A DNA stretch of 64,000 nucleotides from Saxidomus purpurata. Taxonomy: Eukaryota > Mollusca > Bivalvia > Venerida > Veneridae. Under the pieces are notes generated by a model. That model did no database searches, had not been told where the DNA came from, and was given only the letters and a program-made list of their open reading frames with translations. Each line of letters opens with the position of its first letter. The first letter of the stretch is position 1. Location of the stretch: positions 34,775,712 to 34,839,711 of the forward strand of contig JAFMSR010000008.1 in assembly GCA_022818135.1 (NCBI GenBank). The letters run 5' to 3'. Both the position numbers and the translations under genes were made by a program. Of this stretch, positions 25,040 to 37,900 are shown piece by piece.

Positions 25040-25258
25040 TATATAACGCGAGAAAAAGGCGACGGACCGTACCATATTGCCCCGATCTCCTCTACTACAC
25101 CAGGTGTTTTAATCAACTTTAATCTTCTTTAGTGTAGAAACTTTGTGGTATGGTTTATACAAGGTTTTGGGACTTTGTTGCCAGATATGAACACCTGATG
25201 TAGTAGAGGAGACCGGGGCAAAATGGTACGGTCCATCGTCTTTTTCTCGCGTTATATA
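25040..25258. mobile_element. Fold-back MITE upstream of GEMIN5
   Basis: 67-bp inverted arms (25040-25106 and 25192-25258; tataacgcgagaaaaaggcg at the edge) around an 85-bp loop. It lies 320 bp upstream of the GEMIN5 ATG, within likely promoter or 5' UTR distance. Confidence 0.9.
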
Positions 25259-25440
25259 TGATGTCGGTTTTTAAACTGTACGTGTTTTTCTAAGTCAGCT
25301 TATCAAAGCAAAACAAAAGGTTCGTCAGCTTTTATTGCAACTATCCTGTTTTTGAGAAATACAAGTAAATGTTTACGTTTCTGTTCATTTTTTGTTTTGA
25401 TCAGAACAGGGATATTATACACAATCTAATACATCCTTAT

Positions 25441-25559
25441 TAGAACCACGGACCTTTATACACACATAGGTCCGTGTTAGAACCACGGACCTTTATACAC
25501 ACATAGGTCCGTGTTAGAACCACGGACCTTTATACACACATAGGTCCGTGTTAGAACCA
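25441..25559. repeat. 37-bp tandem array of hairpins
   Basis: Just over three units of 37 bp. Each has a 9-bp stem, cacggacct / aggtccgtg, so the array can fold into consecutive hairpins. Confidence 0.9.
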
Positions 25560-26570
25560 AATAAAGAAAATCTTATTTTTATGTTAATGTTGAAAGCCAC
25601 AGACTCTGTTTTTATTTCACCACACCAACAAATCATAGAGCGTACTATTTTTCAAAGAACCATCAACACACAGTACCAAGTAAATTTGGGGCAAAATGTA
25701 ATAAAGGGAATCCTTCTTTTTCCTAAAATAAACTCAGTGCCGTTTATATCTCTTTACTTTATTCTATTTTTTAATAAAGGGAGACAAATTGTATAGACTT
25801 AAAAAGAAGAGTCCCTCCCTTCTTTTGGTCAGATACTCCCTATATTGTTTTCCCCATTGACTTACATTATAAATCCAGTCAAAAGGTGACCCTGTATCAT
25901 ACCCACCTATAGAGTGTTGACCAATGAAATTGCTTTTTTCGAACAGATTAGTCTCTCAGACACCAGAAAATGCTGTTTTATATGGGCTTAACCAACCCAG
26001 TTTTTTTATACATTTTGGCAAGGGAGACAACCACCCCACTCAGTCAGGCGAGATTTAGGGGTCTAAACAGCATGTGTACCCTTCTATTTATAGTACTTCA
26101 GTACTTTTTTTCAGCCAATCCCTGAGCCGAACTGCAATAGGATCATCTGACCTTTTGCAGAAATATCGAGGGAGACAAATCTTTATGACAAAATTTCAAG
26201 AATACAAGGTTGCCTCCCTTCCTTCTCCTGGTAAGTTGTACCGACTTGATTGGTCGGCATGTTGTCAGATGTATACAAGTATGAAAAAATACAAATCTCT
26301 TGTTCCTGAATAAACACAACAAAGCGCGTATGTTTGACATTTCACCAGGCCATTACAGTTTCACCTATGCTGGTGGTCACCTCAGTTAAGCAGAAACGTG
26401 CCATAAACTTCCGATACTGATGAACCTGATTTGTCCACTTTAATATTCAATACACTAGTACTTTGTCCTAATATAAGGACCCACACCAGTATGATGTGGT
26501 AAACTATAATGAAAAGATACAGAAATGCAGGGTAAACGAAACACATTTGACGGTGCCCCGTGATACGACT

Positions 26571-27265
26571 TTACTCGTTAGTATCTCGTATGCCCCCTTG
26601 CGCATCTGTCACAGCCCTGATTTTATTGTGCGTGGAATTCATCAGTGAATTAACCCTTCTCATGGGGATATTGTTCCACTCTTCCAAGAATGTTGTCTTT
26701 AGTTAGTTTAGAGTACAGGGGATATTTCTACACCCCCTTATCATCCTGTCAAGTTCCTCCAACAGATGTTCGATTTGGACTGTACGGCGGCCAGTTTAGT
26801 GGGAAAATGTTATGGTTTGCGAGAAAGTCTTGACAAACTCTGGTTACATGGAACATGGCACCATCATGCTTGAAAAAAAGGAACGTAGAATTCTACGTTC
26901 CTGTTAAAAATTAGGTGACGCTGTTGCACAAATGGAACTACAACTGGGCGGAGGATTTCATCCCTATATCTTACGGCGGTTAAATTCCCGGCTACCACAA
27001 TCAACGACGACTTTACCCCGTGAGATATCCCTCCCCAGATCATTACCGAGCCACCCCTAAACCTATCCATTTCAAGAACGCAAGCGTCGGCGAAGCGTTC
27101 CCCACGATGTCGGTATACACGACGGCGACCGTCCGGACGAAAAAGGGTGAACCGGGACTCATCTGTGAAGAGGACCCTTCTCCATGGCCTCATTGGAAAT
27201 CGCGTTGTCGCGTTGTGTTTTGTATATGTTATTCCACTGACAGCTCCAGTATGTCTTCTAACCAC
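26571..27265 (-). pseudogene. Tc1/mariner transposase relic
   Basis: The minus strand reads RRHTGAVSGITYTKHNATTR, LFTDESRFTLFRPDGRRRVY, GGSVMIWGGISHG, then HDGAMFHVTRVCQDFL and LNWPPYSP. After a frameshift IEHLLEELDRMIRG appears, followed in another frame by NNIPMRRVNSLMNS and a stop at 26571. The first Asp (FTDES), second Asp (HDGA) and Glu (IEH) of a DD34E catalytic triad can be traced. The DNA-binding N-terminus is missing and a 22-bp palindrome-bearing insert splits the frame at 26880-26901, so it is inactive. No terminal repeats were located. Confidence 0.85.
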
Positions 27266-30200
27266 GTATTAACTCATTTCAAGTAGATAGCAATGTATAA
27301 TATATGAACGTATGAAAAACTATAGAATGCTGATCGATACTGAATCACTTAGGAGTGCTATTAAAATGGGGGGTTATGTCTGAATTACTGGTTTCGTCTT
27401 GTTCTTTCTGATATACTGTTCGGTTAGTCTTAATTTACGAGATGGGGTAGGGGTATAAAATTCCATATATCTTTTGAATTTAACATTAAATTTCTTTTAA
27501 AATTTGAATATGAATCATTGAAATAATAATTATAGTAAATGAAAATAACTATTCTCGTGGACGCGCTATCAAGGGAAATAACGCTTACAAATCAGAGCAT
27601 TGGCTTGACTGGGAGAGTTGCCTTACGTAGGGGAGCTAATTTAATTCATGAAACAGATAATTCTTTTGTATTTATTTGTATTATTCCAATTATTTTATAT
27701 ATCTTGTTGTACAAAACAGATTGAAGTTAAAATACGTAAATAATAAATTAAGCGTGATAATACTGTCAAAAGCACGTTGCTACATTTGACACAATATAAT
27801 TAATAAACACACTTAAACAAATGAAGATGTAGATTACATTTTTAAAACCAGTCGGTAGATTTAAAGAATTTGGTATATGAACTTTAGAATTTGATTTAAA
27901 TATCAAGACCTTACTCTTAGGGATCATTTCTATAGTAAGTGTCGCCAGGACGTCAGGTAAAACTGACGAGAACCTAAACCACGAGGACGAGAAATAGCAC
28001 TCCCTTCTGAGCGCGAAGCGGGCAGGGGCTGTCACCTTACGGGGAGACTTGGCCTCTGTCATTGATGAACGTTCCTCTCCTCCCTAAGCGGGGAGTTGGA
28101 GGAAGGGAGTGCATTCTGAGTGGCTTTGGTGAAATTTATTTAAGTGAAAGAGCGCTCGCTCTTCCACTCCTTTAATGATATGAGCTGACCAGACTTTACA
28201 AGTGGGGTTAATGCAACACGGCTTCTATAAATTTTGAATGAGGAATACGGACCTTTTTTAACAATACACAGTTAAAATACTGCAAGAAAACACTATTTTG
28301 TGCTTTTGATGATCGTAAAGCTACTTTTGACACTGGAGAAATGGTCTTTGGACTTAACTTATTTCAGCATCTATCAGTGTTGAATAGTTTTTCATATATT
28401 AATGAATTTTATATTGTTTTCTACTTGAAATGAGTGAATGTAGTATAAAATTGTGTTACAGGAGTTGCACATACGGCCCGCGTTATTGGCCTGGGGACTG
28501 AAAGTCCCCAAGGCCTAAGTTAGTATACCACATTTCAAACCCTGCAAGAATTTTAACCGTGCTATGTGCGAATAACAACTGTAAACATGCGCTATGCGAA
28601 AGTAGTGCAAGACAGACCAGATCAATCTTCTGTTTGAATGCCGCATATGATAAGAACATGTTACAAATAAAAATAGTACATAAAACTTCAAACGACTGCA
28701 GGAAGGTATATAGCTTACGGGCTGCATTACACATTTTTTTCTGTTTTAGAAATTAATGCGCTGTTAGCTGATTACGGAAGATAATCATATGCATATCACG
28801 GAAAAGTACGGATATTTACGGAAATTTACGAAAACGTACGAAGCTCGATATAAGAGTTTGTAGTTTGATTTTCAAATTTCCGATGTTATTTCATTGACAA
28901 CTTATTTACGAACGATTACATATATATTTACCTAAAAATAAATGTCTCTAAAAAAAGATATAATTTACGTACATTCCCGAGAAGGAACTAACGTGATCAA
29001 AATCACCCGCCATTTATCGAGGACGCTGCATGTCGAGGCCCAGTGAACGGTTTCACTGATTACAACTACAAGGTAACCCAGAATCATTTTTGGTTTTCTC
29101 TGTTATACACATTGTACAGTACTGTATTTATATTTCATTGCTGGTATTGCTTTGTTTATTTCTGTTTCAAGGTCTTGTCATTGATACACAATAATTTTCG
29201 ATCCACATCATCAGATCATATCGCTTGAAGTTGTACAAAGCGCAGATCGAATTATTTGTACTGGCTTAAACATTTTATAATGTTGACTATGTGATTATTT
29301 TTCATTTAACGTACATTTTATAATAAAACAAACTTCCCTGTCACCCATATATTTGTGAATCATTCATTCTGTGTCTTATATTTAATTTCGTCCTCTGCAC
29401 ATTTCGACCCGCGCTTTAGGTAAGATTCAACGCAGAACACGTAGGTTAAAAGTTGTTTTTTCGGGGAGTTAACCTATAACCCCAGGCCTTCAGTGCTCAC
29501 AGCGCTTTGATTTAATACGGGGTCGGATAGTTCTTTGAACAAATATTATGAAATGAATGAAAATCGCCTAGGAAGGAAGCTTTTAAAATGTAAAAATGTA
29601 AAAAAGTAAAAAAGTTGATGTTTTTATTTTTTATCCATGTGAACGTCAAATTATTTAATACGTTTATGTAAACATTTAGAAAATAGTGAAGAGTTTTAAT
29701 TGTTCGGCCAGTATAAAACACCGGTATCGGTCAAACATGCTGTTATCTTCCGGTATCATGGGGTAAAGTGGATCCATATTGTTACCATGACTCGAAGACA
29801 GGTCGCTAGGTAAATCAAAGCGCTGAAGACGCTGGATTTGTTTGTGTATTCAAAATATGTGTTCTTTGTTTTGTTGTGACGGCTATTTCAGTCTGTAATC
29901 TTCATTAGTGAAGGCTATACCAGTTGGTAATAAGATATGAACAGAAAGCAATACCTATAAATCGTATTTTGGATCGAATTGTCTCTATTTCTATTACCTA
30001 TACACATAGACAGCAGGGATTTTCACTGTATTCAACAAAATGTTTTCACCTACTGTCTAAAATCAGACACTGATCGAGCAGCTAGTTACGGCGCTTCGAT
30101 AACACAAACGAGCAGGCAATAACACCGATCAATAAGGGGATCAATTTATTGTGCTGAATACATTTATAGAACGAATATGGTTGAGACCAGGAAGTAACGA

Positions 30201-32191
30201 TGTTCAAATGTTTTTCTGTAGTCATTGATAGATAAGATATGAATGTATTTTAACAAAATAGCTCATTCGATGCGATTCAAGATAACGAGGCCTACAGTCG
30301 AATATAGGGTAAATTGCCTTCTACTTAAAACAATCACCACCTATGAAATATAACAAATCGTTTAAACATCGACATTAACGTATCCCGTAACACTTGATTT
30401 CTGCTTAAGGTGCGCACACGTATTTCTAATACATGTAAGAACGCAGACTAGCTCGCGCCAGGTTCGCAGAATAAACATATCAGCAATAAGGAAAGTTATA
30501 ATTACGTCCCTTGTCGCGCATTGAATAAAATTTATGAATGGATGGATATATTCGTAAAAAGAGAATGTGTAATCATGCGCGTAAATATTCCTGGCTGTTC
30601 AAAATATTTCATTCTTTAAAATAACGATTAGGATTAGACATTTTGTTGTCACAGAAACTCCAAAACATATGTTTTCGTTCCACACAAGGTTTAAGAAATG
30701 GCCGGCGGGTGAAGAAATCGGAACTATTTCTATAGGGTGTATATATATAGTAAATTGTCCCTTATTTTTACGCAGCTTTGTAAAATGAAATACATCCGCG
30801 GTTCTTATTCGGAAACAGTTTACTTTAGTTATATTTACAAAATTTAGCTGATGCTGCATGAGTTTATAACATTATATATTGAAACAATACAACTTTAATG
30901 TCTGCGATGGCCATATGGTTTCAAATGAAGAATCTTAATTTGGGATTATTTGCTGACTGACGTGCCGGAGCTACTTTCAGATTTGGTACTTAAGGAGAAG
31001 GCATCGGAAAACGGTAAGTAAATTTGTTTGTTTCACAAACAAATAAAAACAGCATATTAACTATTCTGGGTAAAAAATAGTCTTGCAACAATTTCTATCA
31101 GGTGTTGCGCCGGAACCGATATCATTTTAGATTGCAGTCCTATTATTAGTTACTTCATTTTCAGGCAGAATGGATTTTTTAACGAAATTTATATTTCTTT
31201 TTTATGCTTCCGAAGGTGGGCATATTAAAATCGCACCGTCCGTCCGTCTGTCTATGTGTCCGGTCTTACATTATTTTGTGTCCGGGCTGTAACTTTGTCA
31301 TGCATTAAAGGATTTTCAGCACATTAAGACATGTCGCGTGGAAGACCCACGTTACGACTTCGATACATACAATTTCAATGATTAAGTGTGTTTATTGTGG
31401 AAATGTTTGCAAACTGTCGGCGTGGATTCAGAGGCGTTCAGTACTTCCGTGCAAGTAACGACCGTTTAGTAAAATTTACCAAGAATAATTATATTTTGAG
31501 ATCATATCCCAAAATTATTAATAATTATTGAATAACGAATGTACCGAAATCTAGTGAATACTTAGTATACCGTACTTTTTCAGTTCAGGTCAAAATTGAG
31601 GAGGGGGGGGGGGTGGTTCAAAGTGGAACTATCTATGGACCCATTTTGCAGGCGAACGTATCATTGAAACGCGCGGACGGGAAAGCGGGTATCCAAGTTT
31701 GCCCCTTTGCCATTCTTCTATTGCGGAATATAACATTACTAAAGTAAAAATGTTATTACGATAAACCGTCTCGTCTTATATTACGTGTATGTTAGTGTCA
31801 CGAAGTAATGTATCTTAGTTTAAAAACATTTAAGTCCCATGATCACTTCGAATGTTAATAATGTTTAGCACTGACTTATATTTACCAAGAAAGATGTCTT
31901 TCCGGCAATACTGTCCATTATCTGTACCGGTACAATAAACATTCCTCATTATATCAAAAGAACATGATGTAAATATAACGCAATATTTTTTTCAACGATA
32001 TTGCAAATATAACCAACGTTTTCTGACAACACTTTTCGTGAAGAGACGACATAGATATGAAAGAAATGAATACTTGGCATTGTTTAGGACGAAATAGAAC
32101 ACAACTGTATGTAATTTCATTATTCTACATACGAGTATTGAAAGTAATAATGTGACTTTAACAATATATCTCTTAACATTTTACACATATT
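27266..32191. other. Intergenic, no gene recognised
   Basis: No conserved protein segment on either strand. Notable only: a GC-richer patch at 27940-28200 with short inverted repeats, a possible short minus-strand first exon at 28969-29013, and a good plus-strand donor (aacggtaagtaaa) near 31015. The end of this stretch is probably the 3' UTR of the zinc-finger gene. Confidence 0.5.
31205..31330 (-). repeat. Relic right end of a gcataaaa-type tandem-core element
   Basis: Reverse complement of the end near 53590-53650: ttaaaatcgcaccgtccgtc, with a decayed cttccgaaggtgggcat border and a gtcatgcattaaaggatttt core remnant. Confidence 0.65.
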
Positions 32192-34996
32192 TTAAAGTCT
32201 ATGATCTGAATAAATCTTAAGGTGCTTCTCCAAATCCTTCGGAAGCGAAAATGAAGTCTGACACGCCCCACAAGTAAAAGGCTTTATGTCAGCATGTTTT
32301 GTCGTCCTGTGGTACTTTAGATCGTCGCCACGTAGAAAGGTCGCAACACACAAGTCACATTTGTACGGCTTCTCACCAGTATGGTACCGGATATGACGCT
32401 CACGGTTCGGCCGTGACGTAAATACTTTGCCGCAGTAGGAGCATATGAAGCGACGGTGAACTTTGACCCCATGATCGTGGAAATCATCAAAGCTTCCAAA
32501 CGTCTCTTCACATAATTCGCATGTGAAAGGAGCTTTCGTGCTGAAAAGTACATCAGGCGTAACGACCCTTTCAAATCCTGGGTTTCTAATCTGCAGGTTT
32601 AAAGTCGTAGCAGATCTTCGACTGGCGGTGACGGTAAAGTTGTTGTCCGTCCCGGGAGCTGGCGGCTGACGACACGGTATGCTATTGTCGATGTTCTTTT
32701 GATCTGTTTTCGTATCAGGTGATTTGTCATCACTTCTTGCATCTTCTATACAGCTGTATTTGCCCCTTTCCTCATTGTCTGAACATTCCGATAACGCATT
32801 TGGAGTCCGTTGTATCTTCATTTTCATGCCGCTAACTGAAACAGACATAGAACTTTCCAGTGTTCTGCTGGTTCTTCCCAGCAGGTTAATATTCGAACTT
32901 GACGGACCGGACCAACTTTTGCTTCGTTCAACGACAACGTCATCATCAGCCATTCCTTTCTTAACCTCTTTTCTGTCCGAACCCATCCTCTCGAGTTCTT
33001 TCGGCTTGATTCCAAATCGGAATTGAATGTTTTGAACCTCCCTCATTGCGTCTTTGACTGTGTTTAATTTTGTTTCGGTGATGTCATCTGAATGGTATGT
33101 AGAATTATCATCCGCAGCTTCATTATTTAACAAATCCGTGGAAGTGTTGATAGTGTCAATAACAGTTTCCGTGTCATAAACATCGTGTCTCTGTTTCAAG
33201 TGGAATACCAGTGGTGCGTTTGATATGCTATTTTTGGTCGCAATGTGGTTCTGTTGGTCTTCGTTTGCATTGTTCTTGTACACAGGGTTTGTTGACAGCT
33301 TCAAGCGAGTGTCCTCACTATCAACATTATTATTAGTTTGGAGTTCTGTATGAGTGCTTGGTTCCGTTACTTCGACCGTGTTTAGAGTATCAGTTTGAAC
33401 GACAGCTTCTTCATCGTTTTCATTTTGGAGATCTTTGTCTTCATGTTTATATGTAATGTGGTTTTTAAGTTTGTTCTCTGTTTCGAAGCCCTGGTTACAC
33501 TCAGTACACCAGTAATCGTTAGAGCCGGTTACAACGTCCCTTTCAGGAAACTGCGTATCAACAACGTTAAGTTCTACGTTGATTTTATTATTGTTTTCTT
33601 CATCCGTGTCCATTTCTTCTACAAAATGCCTCTGTTTAACCGCTGTTTCAGATGCGTTTTCTCCGTTTCTTGGATGTTGAACAGTATCCCGTTCAAAATG
33701 TTCTGACTTTTTATCACCAGAAAAGTCAAACTTCGGTAAATGTATCAACATGTGCTCGCGCAAATTTGACGGATACCTAAAAACTTTGTTACACTGGTTG
33801 CATATGTGTTGCTTTGAATGTACGTGTGTGTGTTCGTGCCGTTGAAACTGCTCAAATGACGGAAATGACATATCGCAAAAGCAGCATGTGTAGGAAAGCA
33901 CAAGCTCGTCACCCTTGTGCCTTTTTAAATGTCCTGTATACATAAATGGATCCGAATATGAGAGATTGCAATAGCTACATTTGTACTCCTTTAGCGGTCC
34001 ATGGGTCAGCATATGTTTATTGTACATTAACGCATTGGACCCTGTAAATGAACATAAAGAACAACGATAATCTTGAAACTCGGGGTGACATTTCTTGTGC
34101 TGTTGATATTTCTGTAAGTCAATGTAACTTTCGCCACATTGCGGACAAATATGGAAAACTTTAGAGTTGTGGTCCTTTGTCATGTGACTTTTGACGCCAG
34201 AGCGGTCTGAATATCCGGTGTTGCATATGGCACAGCGAAATGGCTTTCGGAATGTATGCTTGAGCAGGTGTCGTTTAAAATCGTCGTTGCGAGAGAAACT
34301 TTCCGGACATTTATGGCATGAATATGGTTTAATACCAGTGTGTAAACGTATATGTCTCTTCATATTATTTCGCGACGTGAACGTGGCTAGACAAACCAAG
34401 CATGTAAACTGCCCATGTGACGTCATATTATGCACTTGGAATAATGCAACATTTTCTAGAAAACTGTTACATTTCTTGCAATGAATATTTCTTGCAGACG
34501 ACATAATTAAATTTTCAAGTCCCATGCTCGTATAATCCAAACTTGTTAAACTATTCACATCGATATGTTTACTATCAGATTTCGTTTCCTGCGGAGAGTC
34601 CCTTCGACCAGAACTCACGTGTGGTTTTATATCTTGGTTACCGTCGGTATCGTCAAGCGGTTCAGATTTCATGACCGTATTTTCCATTCCAGGCAAAATT
34701 TGAGTAGGTATTTCCTTTTCAGCTTGTGCGTTTGGTGCATACCGGATAATGGTTCTACTTGATGACGCTTGGTGCTCACTTGAAACGGTTCTCGGCGGTG
34801 GGTGTGTTGTCTCTCGTTCTAAATTCCTATCAAAATATTCGTGAATTTTCACAATATGCTGATCTTGGTCATCTACTGTTAAACAAATGATTCCATCCAC
34901 CTCAAGACGACTCCTGAATGCCACTGCCTCCCGACAAAGTGTCAAGATGGACTGCTTCAGCAATCGATTTACAAGGTCTCGTTCGCTAATGGCCAT
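32192..34996 (-). CDS. C2H2 zinc-finger protein, 14 fingers, single coding exon
   Basis: A likely nuclear DNA-binding regulator; no orthologue is recognised. The 934-residue frame is uninterrupted. Residues 1-60 form a conserved-looking region (LVNRLLKQSILTLCREAV, then LEVDGIICLTVDD) with no finger; about 60-170 is low complexity, acidic and Ser-rich. Nine C2H2 fingers run from about 173 to 419, one isolated finger lies near 497-518, a long Asn/Asp/Glu-rich linker follows, and four fingers close the protein (826-932). Linkers TGIKPYS and TGEKPYK are canonical. The last finger has an unusual C-terminal His spacing (HLKIYSDH). The ATG at 34994-34996 lies 15 nt inside a probable 3' splice site (ttcttccag, exon edge near 35011), so the 5' UTR is probably split by an intron while the coding region is not. 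The reading as one functional gene is strong; its targets are unknown. Confidence 0.93.
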   Translation of the reverse strand: MAISERDLVNRLLKQSILTLCREAVAFRSRLEVDGIICLTVDDQDQHIVKIHEYFDRNLERETTHPPPRTVSSEHQASSSRTIIRYAPNAQAEKEIPTQILPGMENTVMKSEPLDDTDGNQDIKPHVSSGRRDSPQETKSDSKHIDVNSLTSLDYTSMGLENLIMSSARNIHCKKCNSFLENVALFQVHNMTSHGQFTCLVCLATFTSRNNMKRHIRLHTGIKPYSCHKCPESFSRNDDFKRHLLKHTFRKPFRCAICNTGYSDRSGVKSHMTKDHNSKVFHICPQCGESYIDLQKYQQHKKCHPEFQDYRCSLCSFTGSNALMYNKHMLTHGPLKEYKCSYCNLSYSDPFMYTGHLKRHKGDELVLSYTCCFCDMSFPSFEQFQRHEHTHVHSKQHICNQCNKVFRYPSNLREHMLIHLPKFDFSGDKKSEHFERDTVQHPRNGENASETAVKQRHFVEEMDTDEENNNKINVELNVVDTQFPERDVVTGSNDYWCTECNQGFETENKLKNHITYKHEDKDLQNENDEEAVVQTDTLNTVEVTEPSTHTELQTNNNVDSEDTRLKLSTNPVYKNNANEDQQNHIATKNSISNAPLVFHLKQRHDVYDTETVIDTINTSTDLLNNEAADDNSTYHSDDITETKLNTVKDAMREVQNIQFRFGIKPKELERMGSDRKEVKKGMADDDVVVERSKSWSGPSSSNINLLGRTSRTLESSMSVSVSGMKMKIQRTPNALSECSDNEERGKYSCIEDARSDDKSPDTKTDQKNIDNSIPCRQPPAPGTDNNFTVTASRRSATTLNLQIRNPGFERVVTPDVLFSTKAPFTCELCEETFGSFDDFHDHGVKVHRRFICSYCGKVFTSRPNRERHIRYHTGEKPYKCDLCVATFLRGDDLKYHRTTKHADIKPFTCGACQTSFSLPKDLEKHLKIYSDHRL

Positions 34997-37900
34997 TATG
35001 CTCTCTAGTTTCTGGAAGAAAAATGTATATGGAAAGTCACCATCTAAAATATATATTAAACAGACACAACGTAAAGATCCAGTTTATTATATTAGAAGTG
35101 ACAAACTGGTTATAAGAAAACCAGATACGGACACTAATCAGTGTAACGGAGTTTGGTTGTTGAAAAACTGTACAGCGCTTGCACTAATTAATACAAGTAC
35201 AGCCGACCTTTTAACATGGAGGACGGTAATTTTATGTGTGGCAATACCATGTAAATGGGCATTTTGTACTTAAGGAGTAGAATATAACGCGTTACAACAG
35301 AAACATTCTAAAGATGACCTGTAGAGACTCGTGAGGCGAGAAATCAGTTGGTAGCGGAGCTAAAGCTCATATTCAATATAAATGAGACTGAATGTATATG
35401 TACCAGATTTTAAAAAAAGACTATTAGAAATAGATTTAGATTGTCTAAGATGTTCCTACTTCTTTTAAACAGGGACGATACTTTTTTATATGGAACAACA
35501 TAGACATTTCGGGAAAGACAGATCTCCGGACACACGGTTTAAACATCGAGAGGAGCGTAAACTTTGCAAAACACTCGAGTTTCCCTTCAGGCGCCTAGAT
35601 ATATAAATATTAAACCAGATCAGACGGGAAAAGTTATGCACTGCCGCGCGTTGTAAAATGTGGTGCAAATAATTTCCTTGACAAATTATCTTCGCTGTAA
35701 TATGACACCGGCATTTAAACTCTTTCGGAAAGTTATGATATACGCACATGTCACTGTGAAGTATTTAAATGTCGAATCCCGGACGGGCTATAATGGATAC
35801 ATATAGTCTACATTATTAATTAATTATTTTACTTTTGAAAAGTACCAAACTCCAGAAGACCTACAACCTGAGTGTTTCCAGACTCGTGAAAAGGGTACCA
35901 TAACCCGTAACCTGAACGTAACAGTCAATATTAAACTTATTCTGAAAACAAAACTAAATAACTTAGCCAGTTTACCATGTGACATACATAAACCGAAGAC
36001 AAACTTCAGTCTAGTATTTGCGCGCGCGTGCACATTTAGGTAAACATGAATTTAGTCGACACTTTCTTATAGACGATGTTTTTACTTTACATGTATGTAA
36101 GACAACTAATGCACGTTGACTTCAGAACAGTCTGGGGTAACAAATTTCAGACTTGTAATTCATGTTATTTTCGAAAATGAGAATTAGTGACAAGTCAGTT
36201 TTGCAATGTTTGAAATCCAAGTACAAAAATGTACAATGGACGTGGCTTGCGCTACGACGTCGCAGATGCTTTGCCATTTCACCTTTTTTGTTAAAACATT
36301 TAATTATTAACATCTATCAAAGTGATGTTTCATGGTTCTTTCGGCTCATTTTGACGAATGGGCTGGATTACATGTACAATTTTTTAAATACAAATGTATA
36401 CTCCAAACATTCGTTTCGGTAGTTTAAGTAAGTACTCCAACGCAGCTACGCCGGTGTAGGTAATTTATCAGGGCTGACAAAGACCCATTAGGACACACGT
36501 TAGCCTGACCTGGAACACTGAATTTATCTGCACGGCTCACATGTATATCAGATTTAAACTTTTAAGGATTTAAACAATAAAGCGAAAGTTTGTACAAAAT
36601 GTATATAACACGAGCATACGACATTTTTTATATAGAAAAAAATGTAGTAATGGTTTAGATCTACATGATTTTCAAACTAATGCTCTGGAATAAAGTAAGA
36701 ACACTATGAGATTAAAGACTCAGGAAATATACACATTTATTATTTAAGTAAAAGTATACATACTTCTTTGTCGTCTGCCTTTTTCCAGAAATATACAAAT
36801 TTTAACCATGCTTTCCTGAAGATTAAGTTATCCTAGGTTTACACATAAAAACGTATCCGTGATTGTCGAGCCTTTCCGTGCGGAACGGAAAAATGCCTGG
36901 GGAACAAAAGGGGAAATTTTGATGATTTATTTCCGGGACGTTAGCAGACGACATTTAAAATATTATATATTTTCCTCTATGAAATTCTGTGTTATAATGA
37001 AACGGGACATTTAAAGTCGGAAGAATGCTTAGGGAATGCAATTAGAAAATACAAAAGTTCGACAGCGCAAGTATCATACACGGATCATGTCGGCCTGCGT
37101 GCACGTGCGAAAGGTGCCACAACATGATAAAACATGGTCTTGTGTCATATGTTAACTTTGATGCACTGAAATATCAACTAAGGAAAATCTCTGACTTCAA
37201 ACCTTGCTTTAAACTGTCCACATAACTCGAATTCCAAAGCAATCTTCATGATGGAAGTCAAGAACATACATGTATATGCAGTATTATTTCATCGGCAGTG
37301 CGTGCACAATTTTCACCATTCAGAATTGGTAACGATAGAATTTTGAATTGGTTAAAATTTAATCTGTTACATCGCGAGTGTTCCAAAGTGCAAGTACTGC
37401 ATATTTTGCTTACCACCTAAAGACCCCTCCCCGGGTGATTTGTTACCATTTTGGGAAAGGGTCCACCCAAACTACACTTGTACTTGAAAGCATAACCCAT
37501 CTGATGTGGATTTGCTTTTATATGGTTTTACAGGTGTGTAAAAAAAACCCATCAGTTTAGAATTTTTAGGTAGAAAATTGGGAAGCATTTGAATATTAGA
37601 AATGGGTAGTTTTCAACCGCACCCAGAGAAGGAAAAGAGGTTCACATTGGCCACAACATTCTTAAGAGTCCCTTAAGTGAAACTTCTTACCTGAACTGCT
37701 GAAAATGATATGTCTATCCTTTAGATCTGTGCAGAGAACCTGGGCTTATATATAAAACAGGAACACCAAACTTCTGCAGACATATTTTACTTCAAAAATA
37801 TAGAATTTACATAAAGTTAAGGCATTTATAACAGAAAATGTATGTGCAGCTAAAAATTATTATTGCATTACCTACAGATGCTATTTTTAAAATGTAATTC

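Noticed and set aside
25441..25559. CRISPR-like direct repeats
   Set aside because: The units are contiguous without unique spacers and the DNA is animal.
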